Source: JBLYYQ01 sp048550035
GTDB taxonomy: Bacteria > Nitrospinota_A > UBA7883 > JBLYYQ01
Reading direction: 5' to 3'
Length of the DNA: 11,274 bases
Assembly: GCA_048550035.1 (NCBI GenBank)
Contig: JBLYYQ010000050.1
Span: 1 to 11,274 of the forward strand
Part shown: positions 1 through 6,789 of the stretch, one piece after another
How positions within the stretch are numbered: the stretch's first letter is position 1
Layout: the number at the start of each line of letters is the position of its first letter
Notes under the pieces: generated by a model
The model's database searches: none
The model's input: the letters and a program-made list of their open reading frames with translations, nothing else
Told to the model about the DNA's origin: nothing
Program-made: the position numbers and the translations under genes

Positions 1-111
1 CTGATAGTTAATCCAGGTGAGCTCTGTGGTTGGATAACAGGTAGATCAACTCTAGCAATCATTGACTCTAATGAAATGAATGCAAAATTAATAGAACTAC
101 CTGCTGATTAG
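1..111 (+). CDS. Metallophosphoesterase, YfcE/MJ0936 type (C-terminal end only)
   Basis: The first 36 codons of the window are open from base 1 and end at TAG 109-111. The peptide begins LIVNPGELCGWITGRST and ends in a beta-strand-like AIIDSN...LIEL. An NPGE-x-CG-(W/Y)-(L/I)-(T/S)-G stretch followed by a short V/I-rich strand is how YfcE/MJ0936-family calcineurin-like phosphodiesterases finish, as I know the family. The metal-binding motifs (DxH, GNCD, GHTH) would lie upstream of the window, so catalytic competence cannot be judged. A hairpin begins at its stop codon, which suggests the gene ends its own transcription unit. The main doubt is the very short length. Confidence 0.65.
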   Translation: MIVNPGELCGWITGRSTLAIIDSNEMNAKLIELPAD

Positions 112-154
112 CCAAGCTGTTGGGGTTGAAACCCTAACTGGCTATATAGATTTT
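110..154 (+). terminator. Hairpin at the phosphoesterase stop, possible intrinsic terminator
   Basis: AGCCA (110-114) pairs with TGGCT (139-143), and GTTGGGG (119-125) pairs with CCCTAAC (132-138) with one G-T pair around the loop TTGAAA. A 4-nt bulge, 115-118, separates the two stems. The stem is GC-rich for this AT-rich region and overlaps the stop codon. The following tract, TATATAGATTTT, is U-rich only at its end, so termination may be leaky. No similar T-run follows on the other strand. Confidence 0.45.
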
Positions 155-332
155 CCACTTAAGAGCCTGACTATCTGATCGACCAGACTCTATACCCTTT
201 CAATCAGTAGCTTTCAAAATAATTATAATCAGCGGAGCAGAAAATATATTGCAAATAGTTCTATTTCGTTGTGAATATAATAGTAATATTATATAAGTAT
301 CCCATAATTAAATAAGAATTTATGAAATTAAG
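155..332. other. AT-rich intergenic stretch without a recognisable gene
   Basis: Between the hairpin and the promoter at 333 I see no ORF with a ribosome binding site and no tRNA-like fold. There is an imperfect inverted repeat, GAGCCTG (163-169) with CAGACTC (184-190), one mismatch and a 14-nt loop. There are also isolated TATAAT hexamers at 224-229 and 276-281 without a convincing -35 at 16-18 nt. Bases 270-330 are extremely AT-rich and could act as an UP-like or bendable element for the downstream promoter, which is inference. Confidence 0.4.
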
Positions 333-360
333 TTGACAAATACATTTAATTGATGATAAC
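333..360 (+). promoter_or_regulatory. Sigma70-like promoter for the XRE gene and possibly the pil operon
   Basis: A perfect -35 hexamer TTGACA (333-338) is followed after 16 nt by GATAAC (355-360), which matches the -10 consensus at 4 of 6 positions. Transcription would start near 367, giving a leader of about 35 nt before the GTG start at 402. It is the best promoter-like sequence upstream of the pil genes. I found nothing comparable in the 106-bp gap before pilM, so this may drive the whole cluster. That last point is inference. Confidence 0.55.
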
Positions 361-376
361 TTGTAGCTAATCAATT
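348..376. promoter_or_regulatory. Inverted repeat bracketing the -10 box, candidate operator
   Basis: AATTGAT (348-354) and ATCAATT (370-376) are perfect inverted copies separated by 15 nt. Their centres (351 and 373) are 22 bp apart, about two helical turns, which suits a dimeric helix-turn-helix repressor binding one face of DNA. The -10 box 355-360 lies directly inside the left arm, so binding would block RNA polymerase. The first gene downstream encodes an XRE protein, making autoregulation the simplest idea. No binding evidence exists, and 7-bp repeats in AT-rich DNA can arise by chance. Confidence 0.35.
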
Positions 377-401
377 GTAATGGTGTCAAGGAATAGAAAT
401 T

Positions 402-617
402 GTGAGCGAAAAAAAAATAGTGAAACCAAACAATGTGCGCAAAATTCGTGAGTCAAAAATGATGAGTAAAGCTGAGTTAGCACGAAAGACAGGTCTCTCC
501 GTGCAAACCATAGATAGAGTTGAGAAAGGTCATTTTTGTAGGCTAGATACTAAACGCAAAATATTAATTGCGTTAGAGTTAGAGCTAGATAGTCGTCCAA
601 CTGTTTTTATAGAATAG
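402..617 (+). CDS. Small XRE-family helix-turn-helix regulator upstream of pilM
   Basis: This 71-residue protein is essentially one helix-turn-helix domain. SKAELARKTG (22-31) is the first HTH helix and turn, and SVQTIDRVEKG (33-43) is the recognition helix ending in the typical EKG. An RLDTKRKILIALELEL helix follows. There is no effector or oligomerisation domain, and no membrane segment. The GTG start at 402 is preceded by AAGGA (388-392) with 9-nt spacing. The gene lies 106 bp upstream of pilM on the same strand behind a good promoter, so it probably regulates this locus, itself, or both. Small regulators of this form (RxxRESxMMSKAELARKxG) occur near type IV pilus genes in deltaproteobacterial genomes as I recall, but I could not check. 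A run of nine A residues (409-417) covers codons 3-6. The family call is firm; target and sign of regulation are unknown. Confidence 0.85.
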   Translation: MSEKKIVKPNNVRKIRESKMMSKAELARKTGLSVQTIDRVEKGHFCRLDTKRKILIALELELDSRPTVFIE

Positions 618-640
618 GCAAATCTTAGAATGTCAAGATT

Positions 641-658
641 ACTGTTAGTGACTACAGT
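641..658. promoter_or_regulatory. Imperfect dyad in the XRE-pilM gap
   Basis: ACTG-T-TAGT-G-ACTA-CAGT (641-658) is a near-palindrome: ACTG pairs with CAGT and TAGT with ACTA around a central G, with one extra T (645) in the left arm. It follows a weaker hairpin, AATCTT (621-626) with AAGATT (635-640). Neither is followed by a T-tract, so terminator function is unlikely. As double-stranded DNA, the 18-bp dyad could be a protein-binding site controlling read-through into pilM. This is inference only. Confidence 0.25.
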
Positions 659-723
659 TGCTCAATCTGAGCTGATAAAGATAAACGATTACAATAAAGT
701 TGCCAAGACTAAAGAGGGATTGA

Positions 724-1827
724 ATGTTTCTATTTGGAGGTAGTGACCCATTTTTAGGATTAGATATTGGTTCTAATACTATCAAGCTTGCGCTATTAAG
801 AAGTAGTGCGCGAGGTAGTCATGAGTTATTAAATTTTGGGTTAACCCAGCTAGAGCCAGGTGTAGTAGTAAGTGGGGAAATTGAAGATTCTGAAGAATTA
901 ACAGAATCTATAAAATCTCTTTTAAAAGCAGAAAAGATTCCAAAACATGTAAAACAGACAGTATTTACGATCCCAAGTACAACTGTTATTATAAGAAAAA
1001 TCACTGTCCCGCTGATGAGCGAAGATGATTTGCTAGAGTCGATCCAGCAAGAAGCTGAACAGTACATCCCATTTGATATTGATGAAGTGAATGTTGACTT
1101 TCAGATTGTTAGTGCTGAAGGTGACATCCCAAAGGCAGGTAGTAAAACGAAGCAGAACGATGATCGTCAAATGGACATTTTACTAGTAGCTGCCAAAAAA
1201 GAGGTGATCAAAGAGTATGCAGAAGCTGTTAAAGCAGCCGGACTTGTTCCAATGGTCGTCGATTTAGATGTTTTTGCATTAGAAAATGCGTTCCAATCAA
1301 TTTTCGGATTAGATGTCACTGGTACCGTTGCGCTAATAAACATAGGGGCAACGGTCACCAATATAAATATTCTTCAAAATGGAGTAACAGGCTATACAAA
1401 AGATAATAATGTAGCTAGCCAGGTAATATCAGAATTGATTCAACGGAAGTTAGGTATGAGTTTCAAAGAGGCTGAGATGCATAAGCTAGGTCATCTACAA
1501 GATCAGCATACTGCCGAGGAGGTCACCCCTTATATAAGAGATGGCTTGAGAACTCTCACCAGTGAGATAAACAAAACGTTTGAACTATTTGCTAGAACCT
1601 CCGATGCAAAAATAGAGCGAATCTATCTTGCAGGTGGAGGAGCGATGATGGAAGGTATTGAGCAAATTATATCGGCCGATACGAATATAAATTGCGAGGT
1701 GATAAATCCATTTCAGAATTTAAAGATTAATAGACGTACTTTTGATGAGAGCTATCTTAAATATATGGCACCTGCCGCTGTAATCGCACTTGGACTAGCA
1801 TTGAGGCGAGACGATGATAAAAATTAA
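724..1827 (+). CDS. pilM: PilM, actin-like cytoplasmic type IV pilus assembly protein
   Basis: PilM is the cytoplasmic, FtsA/actin-like ATP-binding component of the type IV pilus alignment complex; it binds the N-terminal tail of PilN and connects it to the motor ATPases. At 367 residues it is of normal length. Phosphate-1 motif GLDIGSNTIKLA lies at 12-23, phosphate-2 ALINIGATVTNINIL at 203-217, and the adenosine-binding loop IYLAGGGAMMEGIEQII at 300-316. The family segment EAEQYIPFDIDEVNVDF is at 110-126 and the C-terminal AAVIALGLALR at 351-361. No signal peptide or membrane segment is seen. The ATG start at 724 is preceded by GAGGG (714-718) with 5-nt spacing. The end overlaps pilN by 14 nt, indicating translational coupling. 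All nucleotide-binding motifs appear intact. Confidence 0.96.
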   Translation: MFLFGGSDPFLGLDIGSNTIKLALLRSSARGSHELLNFGLTQLEPGVVVSGEIEDSEELTESIKSLLKAEKIPKHVKQTVFTIPSTTVIIRKITVPLMSEDDLLESIQQEAEQYIPFDIDEVNVDFQIVSAEGDIPKAGSKTKQNDDRQMDILLVAAKKEVIKEYAEAVKAAGLVPMVVDLDVFALENAFQSIFGLDVTGTVALINIGATVTNINILQNGVTGYTKDNNVASQVISELIQRKLGMSFKEAEMHKLGHLQDQHTAEEVTPYIRDGLRTLTSEINKTFELFARTSDAKIERIYLAGGGAMMEGIEQIISADTNINCEVINPFQNLKINRRTFDESYLKYMAPAAVIALGLALRRDDDKN

Positions 1828-2416
1828 TCTCCTTGCTGATAAGCATGCAAAAGATCGTATAAGGATTCAGCAACAGTTTATATTTGCGACTATTGTTTTA
1901 TTGTTAACGATTACCGGTATGATCTTCTGGTGGCAATCTTTATCATTTCATATATCTGCATTGAATTCAGATATTCAAGAGGCAGAAGCGGAGCTTCAAA
2001 GACAGAGTGCAATAAGAGCTGAGATTAAGAAGATGGAGGAGTACAGAGTTCAATTAGAGCAGATTCAAGATGCTATAGAAAAATTACTCCTATTGAAGGC
2101 TGGACCAACTATCGTACTAGATACAATTAATGTGATGCTCCCAAAAGAAATCTGGCTAACCAATATTGATGATGTTGATGGGCAGTTATCATTACAAGGA
2201 TACTCATTTACAAATCCATCGGTTGCAAAGTTTATGAAAAACCTAGAAGAGTCTGATCAATTTATAGGTGTTAATCTTCTTAATATTAAACAAGAAAATA
2301 TAGCTGAAACATCTTTGAATAAATTTAATATCAGCCTCTGGACTATGCTAGGGAAAAAGCTAGCCGACGAAGCAGCAAAATTAAAAGCTGAAGCTGAAGC
2401 AAAAAACAAGAAATAA
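1814..2416 (+). CDS. pilN: PilN, inner-membrane type IV pilus alignment protein
   Basis: PilN is a bitopic inner-membrane protein whose short cytoplasmic N-terminus docks into PilM and whose periplasmic part pairs with PilO. The PilM-binding motif is visible as KINLLADKHAKDR (3-15), where KINLLP is usual; alanine here replaces the common proline. One transmembrane helix spans about 22-41, a heptad-like charged helix about 46-95 is the coiled coil, and a periplasmic ferredoxin-like domain covers about 98-178. The tail 181-200 is a Lys/Ala/Glu-rich helix. Length 200 is typical. The ATG lies inside pilM, with GAGG (1803-1806) 7 nt before it. The 14-nt overlap suggests PilM and PilN are made in linked amounts. 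Confidence 0.94.
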   Translation: MIKINLLADKHAKDRIRIQQQFIFATIVLLLTITGMIFWWQSLSFHISALNSDIQEAEAELQRQSAIRAEIKKMEEYRVQLEQIQDAIEKLLLLKAGPTIVLDTINVMLPKEIWLTNIDDVDGQLSLQGYSFTNPSVAKFMKNLEESDQFIGVNLLNIKQENIAETSLNKFNISLWTMLGKKLADEAAKLKAEAEAKNKK

Positions 2417-2440
2417 ATGGCGATGAGAATTAGATAGAAC

Positions 2441-3082
2441 ATGAATATAGATAAACTGCTTGAGAGTATCCCATACGAGAAACTCTATCCGATCAAGTCT
2501 AATATGTTGACATTGATTTTGCTCTCTGTTTCTCTGTTGGTTGCTGCTGCATTATATTTTCTATTGGTTCAAGGTTCAAATGAAGAGATTTCAGTATTGA
2601 ATACCAACTTGGCTGATATGAAGCGTAAGATCGTAGAGAATAAGACGCATATTGCGAAACGTGTGGAGCTAGAAGCTCATGTAACAAAATTAGAAGAGGG
2701 ACTAGCAATCTCCAAGCAACAGCTCCCTACAGAAAAAGAGATTCCAGATCTGCTTGAACAGATCTCAAATATGGGATTGAGGTTCGGACTTGAGTTTGCA
2801 TCGTTTGTTCCAGGTAAGGAGAGCCTCAAAGAGTTTTATGCAGAGGTTCCAATCTCCCTTTCTGTTTATGGTGGGTACCACCAGATTGTCTCATTTTTGG
2901 ATGAGATCTCAAGAATTCCAAGAATAGTGACAATTAAAAATATAAAGATGAAGACAAAAGCAAGCTCAGGCAAACAAGGAGCCTATCAAGGAATAATTTT
3001 AGATTGTCAAGCTATAACCTATAGATACACAGGTCCCACCAGTGTTGAAGATCTGGAAAAGACGAGTGACAAAGGTAACTAA
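2441..3082 (+). CDS. pilO: PilO, inner-membrane type IV pilus alignment protein
   Basis: PilO partners PilN in the inner membrane to form the periplasmic scaffold between motor and secretin. The 213-residue protein has a short cytoplasmic N-terminus (1-21), a transmembrane helix at about 23-44, a coiled coil at about 46-93, and the conserved turn LPTEKEIPDLLEQIS (95-109) that opens the ferredoxin-like domain. Within that domain, EVPISLSVYGGYHQIVSFL (135-153) is the classic PilO signature, with EISRIPRIV following at 155-163. It starts at ATG 2441, 24 nt after pilN, with only a weak purine-rich stretch upstream (GATGAGAATTAGATAGAAC), so expression may rely partly on coupling to pilN. Nothing looks broken. 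Confidence 0.95.
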   Translation: MNIDKLLESIPYEKLYPIKSNMLTLILLSVSLLVAAALYFLLVQGSNEEISVLNTNLADMKRKIVENKTHIAKRVELEAHVTKLEEGLAISKQQLPTEKEIPDLLEQISNMGLRFGLEFASFVPGKESLKEFYAEVPISLSVYGGYHQIVSFLDEISRIPRIVTIKNIKMKTKASSGKQGAYQGIILDCQAITYRYTGPTSVEDLEKTSDKGN

Positions 3083-3121
3083 AATGGTCAATGGTTTAAT
3101 ATACTGCGAGTTAGGTAGAAT

Positions 3122-4090
3122 ATGATAGTTCGAATCTTGCTAGTAATAGTTTTACTCTTAGGAGCAGCCTATGCTGGTTTTATTTATTATGGTGGCACTC
3201 TCATAGAATACTTCTTGGTAGATCAGATGGAACATGTATCAACTTCTGTGCAGAGTTTCCATCGTGCAGTGGACCAAGGCAATCAGAGTGAGATCAACAA
3301 ATATATAGCCTCATCATTTAAAGATTCAAAAATCAAGCGTCAAGATCTGCTAAAAAAGCTTCTCGAGAAAAGAGATAAGTATCAAATTCAATTATTGGAT
3401 ATCTCGATTGAAGGAGATCTTGCAATGATTAATTATAAACGGCGAATTGAGGTTGAAAAATTAGGAGTGATAAAATCATTGCTCCAGCAAGAACAGTGGG
3501 TTCGTCATCCAGCCAGTGAAGAGTTGTGGCAATTAGTCGCTCTTAGTCCGCGCGATAAATATCTACGAGGATTAGAGGTTGTCTATGAGCAGGTAGCTAC
3601 GAAAGATGTTGATGCTGGTGATGATGAATTACCTGACGATGTAGACGATGACCAAGAAGCTGAACTAGGTGTAAGCTCGCTAGAGGAACGCCAGAAAGAA
3701 GCTGAAGATTTGCTTGCAATGAAACCTGGAGTAAAATATAACCCAGCAGGCAAACGTGATCCATTTCAAGCTTTAATTGAAGCAGGTCCTGCAGGTCCGC
3801 AGGCAAAGGTATGCGAACCTGATCGACCACGTGGATTGCTTGAGTCTTTCGATCTTGCATTACTAAAATTAACTGGTGTCCTAGATAGCCGATTAGGCTA
3901 CCTAGCATTGATTGAAACCCCTGATGGGAAAGGTTTTACAGTAAGAAGAGGAATGTATTTAGGTAAGAATTGTGGTCTAGTACAGGAGGTTGAATCTGAT
4001 AGTATGCTAATAAGAGAACTTGTAAAGAAACCAGGTCCTGATCCTGATGCTTTTTTAGATGTCACCCGAAAGCTAGAATTAAGACCTTAG
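3122..4090 (+). CDS. pilP: PilP with an extra membrane-anchored NTF2-like N-terminal domain
   Basis: PilP links the PilN-PilO scaffold to the N0 domain of PilQ in the periplasm. The PilP core is the C-terminal third, about 201-322: YNPAGKRDPFQALI (206-219), then LALLKLTGVLDSRLGYLALI (245-264), DGKGFTVRRGMYLGKN (268-283) and a final strand VTRKLELRP. Known PilPs are about 150-190 residues and usually lipoproteins with a low-complexity linker. This one has 322 residues and no lipobox; instead there is a transmembrane helix at about 4-22. Residues 36-150 (SFHRAVDQGNQSEINKYIASSF, continuing to WQLVALSPRDKYL) resemble an NTF2/SnoaL-like fold. An acidic linker, 162-182, then leads to the core. Cys231 and Cys284 in the core could form a disulfide. 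The start ATG has AGGT 5 nt upstream. The PilP call is firm; the NTF2-like label is moderate. Confidence 0.9.
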   Translation: MIVRILLVIVLLLGAAYAGFIYYGGTLIEYFLVDQMEHVSTSVQSFHRAVDQGNQSEINKYIASSFKDSKIKRQDLLKKLLEKRDKYQIQLLDISIEGDLAMINYKRRIEVEKLGVIKSLLQQEQWVRHPASEELWQLVALSPRDKYLRGLEVVYEQVATKDVDAGDDELPDDVDDDQEAELGVSSLEERQKEAEDLLAMKPGVKYNPAGKRDPFQALIEAGPAGPQAKVCEPDRPRGLLESFDLALLKLTGVLDSRLGYLALIETPDGKGFTVRRGMYLGKNCGLVQEVESDSMLIRELVKKPGPDPDAFLDVTRKLELRP

Positions 4091-4094
4091 GAGG
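4089..4094 (+). promoter_or_regulatory. Consensus ribosome binding site of pilQ overlapping the pilP stop
   Basis: AGGAGG at 4089-4094 is a perfect Shine-Dalgarno sequence and shares two bases with the pilP TAG stop (4088-4090). Its spacing to the pilQ ATG (4106) is 11 nt, slightly long. It is the strongest site in the operon, consistent with PilQ being needed in higher amount (a multimeric secretin ring). The ribosome terminating on pilP would cover it, so initiation on pilQ is probably coupled. It also supports ATG 4106 as the start, because no other in-frame start lies nearby upstream. Confidence 0.7.
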
Positions 4095-4105
4095 CTTGTT
4101 TTGTC

Positions 4106-6346
4106 ATGAACATTGAAAAGTTGTTATTAAAATTTGTATTAAGCTTCATCCTTATGTTGACATCATGTGCAACGAAGCAGACCGTTATTCCACTCACAGC
4201 AGTAGAAGCGGAGGAGACAGTAATTACGGAGCTATCTGCTTTTAGGTCAAATGATTATGTCGTGGTCACCCTTGAAGCTGATAATCCACTGACCTACTCT
4301 GCGTTTAAATTAGAGGAGCCTCGACGTATTGTAATAGATATCAATAAGGTAGAATTTGGTGATTATCTTGACCCAATCAAACTAGATGATGAATTAGTAG
4401 AGTTCATAACCCCACTCACCTTTAAAACAACTGGCGGATCTAGAGTAGAGATTCAGTTGAAAGATGAAGCTCAGTTTCTGGTTAATAGTAGAGATTCAAA
4501 CCGTTTTACTGTTGTTATTAGTGCGCTAGATGGGAAATCCCCTTCGCTTTATGAGCCTCTGATAGTTGAAGAGAAAGGTTTAGGATTTGATTCATTAGCT
4601 GCTACTGCAGCTGGAGGAGGTAAGGAGGAAAGTCAAGGAACAGAAGAGGAACTGATAATCGAAAAGTATAAAAATCAGACGATCTTAACCAATATAACAT
4701 TCCAACAGATAGGCAAAGTAGGGAGAGTAATCGTAACCACAGATAGGGATAATCCAAAGTTTAAACTAATAAAGCGAAATAATATTAAACGTTACAGTAT
4801 TGATTTTCCAAATAGTGTTATTACTAAAAGCCAAGAAAAGCTTATCAATGTCAATCTAGAGAACTCGAATGTGGAGAATGTGATAGCATTTCAACATACG
4901 ACAGGGCGCCGTCCAATAGCAAAGGTCTTAATTAACATTGAGAAGATTGAGCTTTACCACCTCTATAGCAAAGATAATAAAGTATATTTTGATATAGGCG
5001 AAGAAGCTGCATTAGCACTGGCAAGTGAAGTACCGAATGATGAATTTTTAAAAACAGATGATACACCCCTAATTGATGATGAGCAAAACTTTGAAGGTAT
5101 TCCTATATCGTTAGATTTTCAACGTGCAGAAATTCAAAATATATTACGAATATTAGCAGATGTATCAGGAGTAAATATTATAACCTCTGAATCAGTACGA
5201 GGTACAGTAACAATGAAGCTTAATAATGTTCCATGGGACCAGGCCTTAGATGTTATTCTTCGAAATAACGGCCTAGATATGATTCGCAATGGAGGTATTA
5301 TTCGTGTTGCAACAAGAGAAGAGGTGCAAAAGGAGAAAGAAGCTACCGAAAGGTTGTTAGAGACGGACAAGAAAATTTCACCACTAGTGACTCAGGTAAT
5401 AACAGTCAACTTTGAAGCAGCAGAAAGTATGAAAGAAAATCTGCAAACATTAAAAAGCGCCCGCGGGTCTGTTGATGTAAATACAAGGACAAACTCTCTT
5501 ATAATAAAAGATACTCGTGCTCGAATCGTGGAGATGATCAAGTTAATAAATAAACTAGATCAAGAGGAGAAGCAGGTTCAGATTGAATCTCGCATAGTCG
5601 AGATTACTAGGGATAATGACAAAGGGATCGGAGTTCAATGGGGTGGTGCATATACTCAACGAGTAGATTCTGCATTCCCTCATACAGTTGGATTATTTGG
5701 TGGTATTAGCTCTGGAGGTCCAAACCAAGGCTTAGGTGGTCTTGGAATAGATACTTCATCATCTTTATCAATTGCCCCGACTGGCTCATTAGGGCTAACA
5801 TTAGGTCATATTAATGGTACCGCACTGCTAGATGCCAAAATACTTGCGATGGAAAAAAGAGGTGAAGGTAAGACAATTTCTAAGCCAAAAATTACAACAT
5901 TAAATAATCAGAGTGCTGTGATTGAATCTGGTTCTGAAGTACCATATCAGACAGTATCTTCAGAAGGAACCAGAACACAATTTAAGAAAGCAACATTGAG
6001 ACTTGAAGTGTTGCCACATATCACACCAAATGGATTAGTAAGAATGAGTATTACTGCAACCAAGGATGAGCCTGATTTTTCACAAGTTACTAATGCAGGT
6101 CCGCCAATCAAGACTAAGAATGCTCAAACAGAAGTAATTGTGAAAGATGGTGATACGGTAGTATTAGGTGGGCTATTTACTAACAAAAAGACTCTAGCTA
6201 TATCAAGGGTACCTTATCTATCAGATATTCCAATTTTGGGCTTGCTATTTAAAGGGAGAACTACCCGAGTAGAGATAAATGAGTTGCTGATCTTTATTAC
6301 TCCAAAAGTACTTGGTCGGAGTCTTTCAGAAGGAGATATATTATAA
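4106..6346 (+). CDS. pilQ: PilQ, type IV pilus outer-membrane secretin with a predicted lipobox
   Basis: PilQ forms the gated outer-membrane channel through which the pilus passes. The 746 residues contain, in order: a signal peptide ending in LTSC with Cys21; two AMIN (peptidoglycan-binding) domains at about 43-138 and 190-297; a secretin/TonB short N-terminal (N0) domain at about 331-403, including GIPISLDFQRAEIQNILRIL; an N1/NolW-like domain at about 428-486; and the secretin core at about 489-736. Core hallmarks are VQIESRIVEI (491-500), GKTISKPKITTLNNQSAVI (588-606), VIVKDGDTVVLGGLF (677-691) and VPYLSDIPILGLLF (702-715), ending ELLIFITPKVL. A Gly/Ser-rich stretch (530-565) lies in the core. 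AGGAGG precedes the start. The stop overlaps the next gene as TAATG. The secretin identity is certain; lipidation of Cys21 is a prediction. Confidence 0.97.
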   Translation: MNIEKLLLKFVLSFILMLTSCATKQTVIPLTAVEAEETVITELSAFRSNDYVVVTLEADNPLTYSAFKLEEPRRIVIDINKVEFGDYLDPIKLDDELVEFITPLTFKTTGGSRVEIQLKDEAQFLVNSRDSNRFTVVISALDGKSPSLYEPLIVEEKGLGFDSLAATAAGGGKEESQGTEEELIIEKYKNQTILTNITFQQIGKVGRVIVTTDRDNPKFKLIKRNNIKRYSIDFPNSVITKSQEKLINVNLENSNVENVIAFQHTTGRRPIAKVLINIEKIELYHLYSKDNKVYFDIGEEAALALASEVPNDEFLKTDDTPLIDDEQNFEGIPISLDFQRAEIQNILRILADVSGVNIITSESVRGTVTMKLNNVPWDQALDVILRNNGLDMIRNGGIIRVATREEVQKEKEATERLLETDKKISPLVTQVITVNFEAAESMKENLQTLKSARGSVDVNTRTNSLIIKDTRARIVEMIKLINKLDQEEKQVQIESRIVEITRDNDKGIGVQWGGAYTQRVDSAFPHTVGLFGGISSGGPNQGLGGLGIDTSSSLSIAPTGSLGLTLGHINGTALLDAKILAMEKRGEGKTISKPKITTLNNQSAVIESGSEVPYQTVSSEGTRTQFKKATLRLEVLPHITPNGLVRMSITATKDEPDFSQVTNAGPPIKTKNAQTEVIVKDGDTVVLGGLFTNKKTLAISRVPYLSDIPILGLLFKGRTTRVEINELLIFITPKVLGRSLSEGDIL

Positions 6347-6789
6347 TGAATAGAACATTGAAAAAATATTCAAATTTAGTTTTGTTGTTGGTATTCTTCT
6401 CTTTCTCACTACTACTTAGTGGCTGTGGCGATGTAGATGAAAATTCAGCAGAGCACTACGGCCCAGTATGTGGTAATGATGGGATCTGCATAAGAATGAC
6501 TATAACCCCTAGCGCCATACATTCAGGAGGTTCTGTTACAGTAATAATTACCACAACGGATGAGTACGGGACTCCTCTTGGAAATGTGCTAATTTTTTTA
6601 AGCGGTTTTGTTGATGCCGAAGATGAGGAGGATGAGGAGAATCTCCCCAGAACAGGTTTCAGTGGAAAGTTTGTAGGGTCGCTAGAGGTGGAAGGTGGTG
6701 CATATACGATTGAGACTATTACTGCATCTACTCTTAATGCATCTGTTGATGGTCAGGTATACATTCTTCCATCTGCTATTGGGGATTAA
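6346..6789 (+). CDS. Small Ig-like lipoprotein coupled to pilQ
   Basis: This 147-residue protein has a lipoprotein signal peptide: basic start MNRTLKK, hydrophobic run 11-24, lipobox LSGC with Cys27. The +2 residue is Gly, so outer-membrane sorting is likely. After a linker containing Cys42 and Cys48, residues about 50-142 look like one bacterial Ig-like beta-sandwich of the invasin/Big_1 kind: MTITPSAIHSGGSVTVIITT (51-70), then DEYGTPLGNVLIFLSG (72-87). A very acidic insert, DAEDEEDEEN (90-99), interrupts the domain. The ATG overlaps the pilQ stop by 1 nt (TAATG), with AGGAG (6331-6335) 10 nt upstream, so the two are almost certainly co-translated. Position makes it a candidate secretin accessory or surface factor. 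It sits where aroK is often found. I do not recognise a named family, so function is inferred from context only. Confidence 0.8.
   Translation: MNRTLKKYSNLVLLLVFFSFSLLLSGCGDVDENSAEHYGPVCGNDGICIRMTITPSAIHSGGSVTVIITTTDEYGTPLGNVLIFLSGFVDAEDEEDEENLPRTGFSGKFVGSLEVEGGAYTIETITASTLNASVDGQVYILPSAIGD

Noticed and set aside
163..190. GAGCCTG/CAGACTC inverted repeat as a second terminator or small RNA
   Set aside because: The stem contains a mismatch around a 14-nt loop, and only a weak TATACCCTTT tail follows.
276..281. Perfect TATAAT hexamer in the first intergenic region
   Set aside because: No -35-like hexamer lies 16-18 nt upstream and there is no extended -10 TGn, so I did not call a promoter.
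658..685. TTGCTC, 16 nt, GATAAA as a separate pilM promoter
   Set aside because: Only 3 of 6 bases match at -35, and such matches are common in AT-rich DNA. The stronger promoter at 333-360 can serve the cluster.
3597..3908. 103-codon open frame on the minus strand with many His and Leu codons
   Set aside because: It lies wholly inside pilP antisense to the acidic linker, whose GAT-rich codons read as His on the other strand. It has no ribosome binding site or family resemblance.
5134..5370. 78-codon minus-strand open frame inside pilQ
   Set aside because: It lies antisense to the conserved N0 domain of the secretin. It is a shadow.
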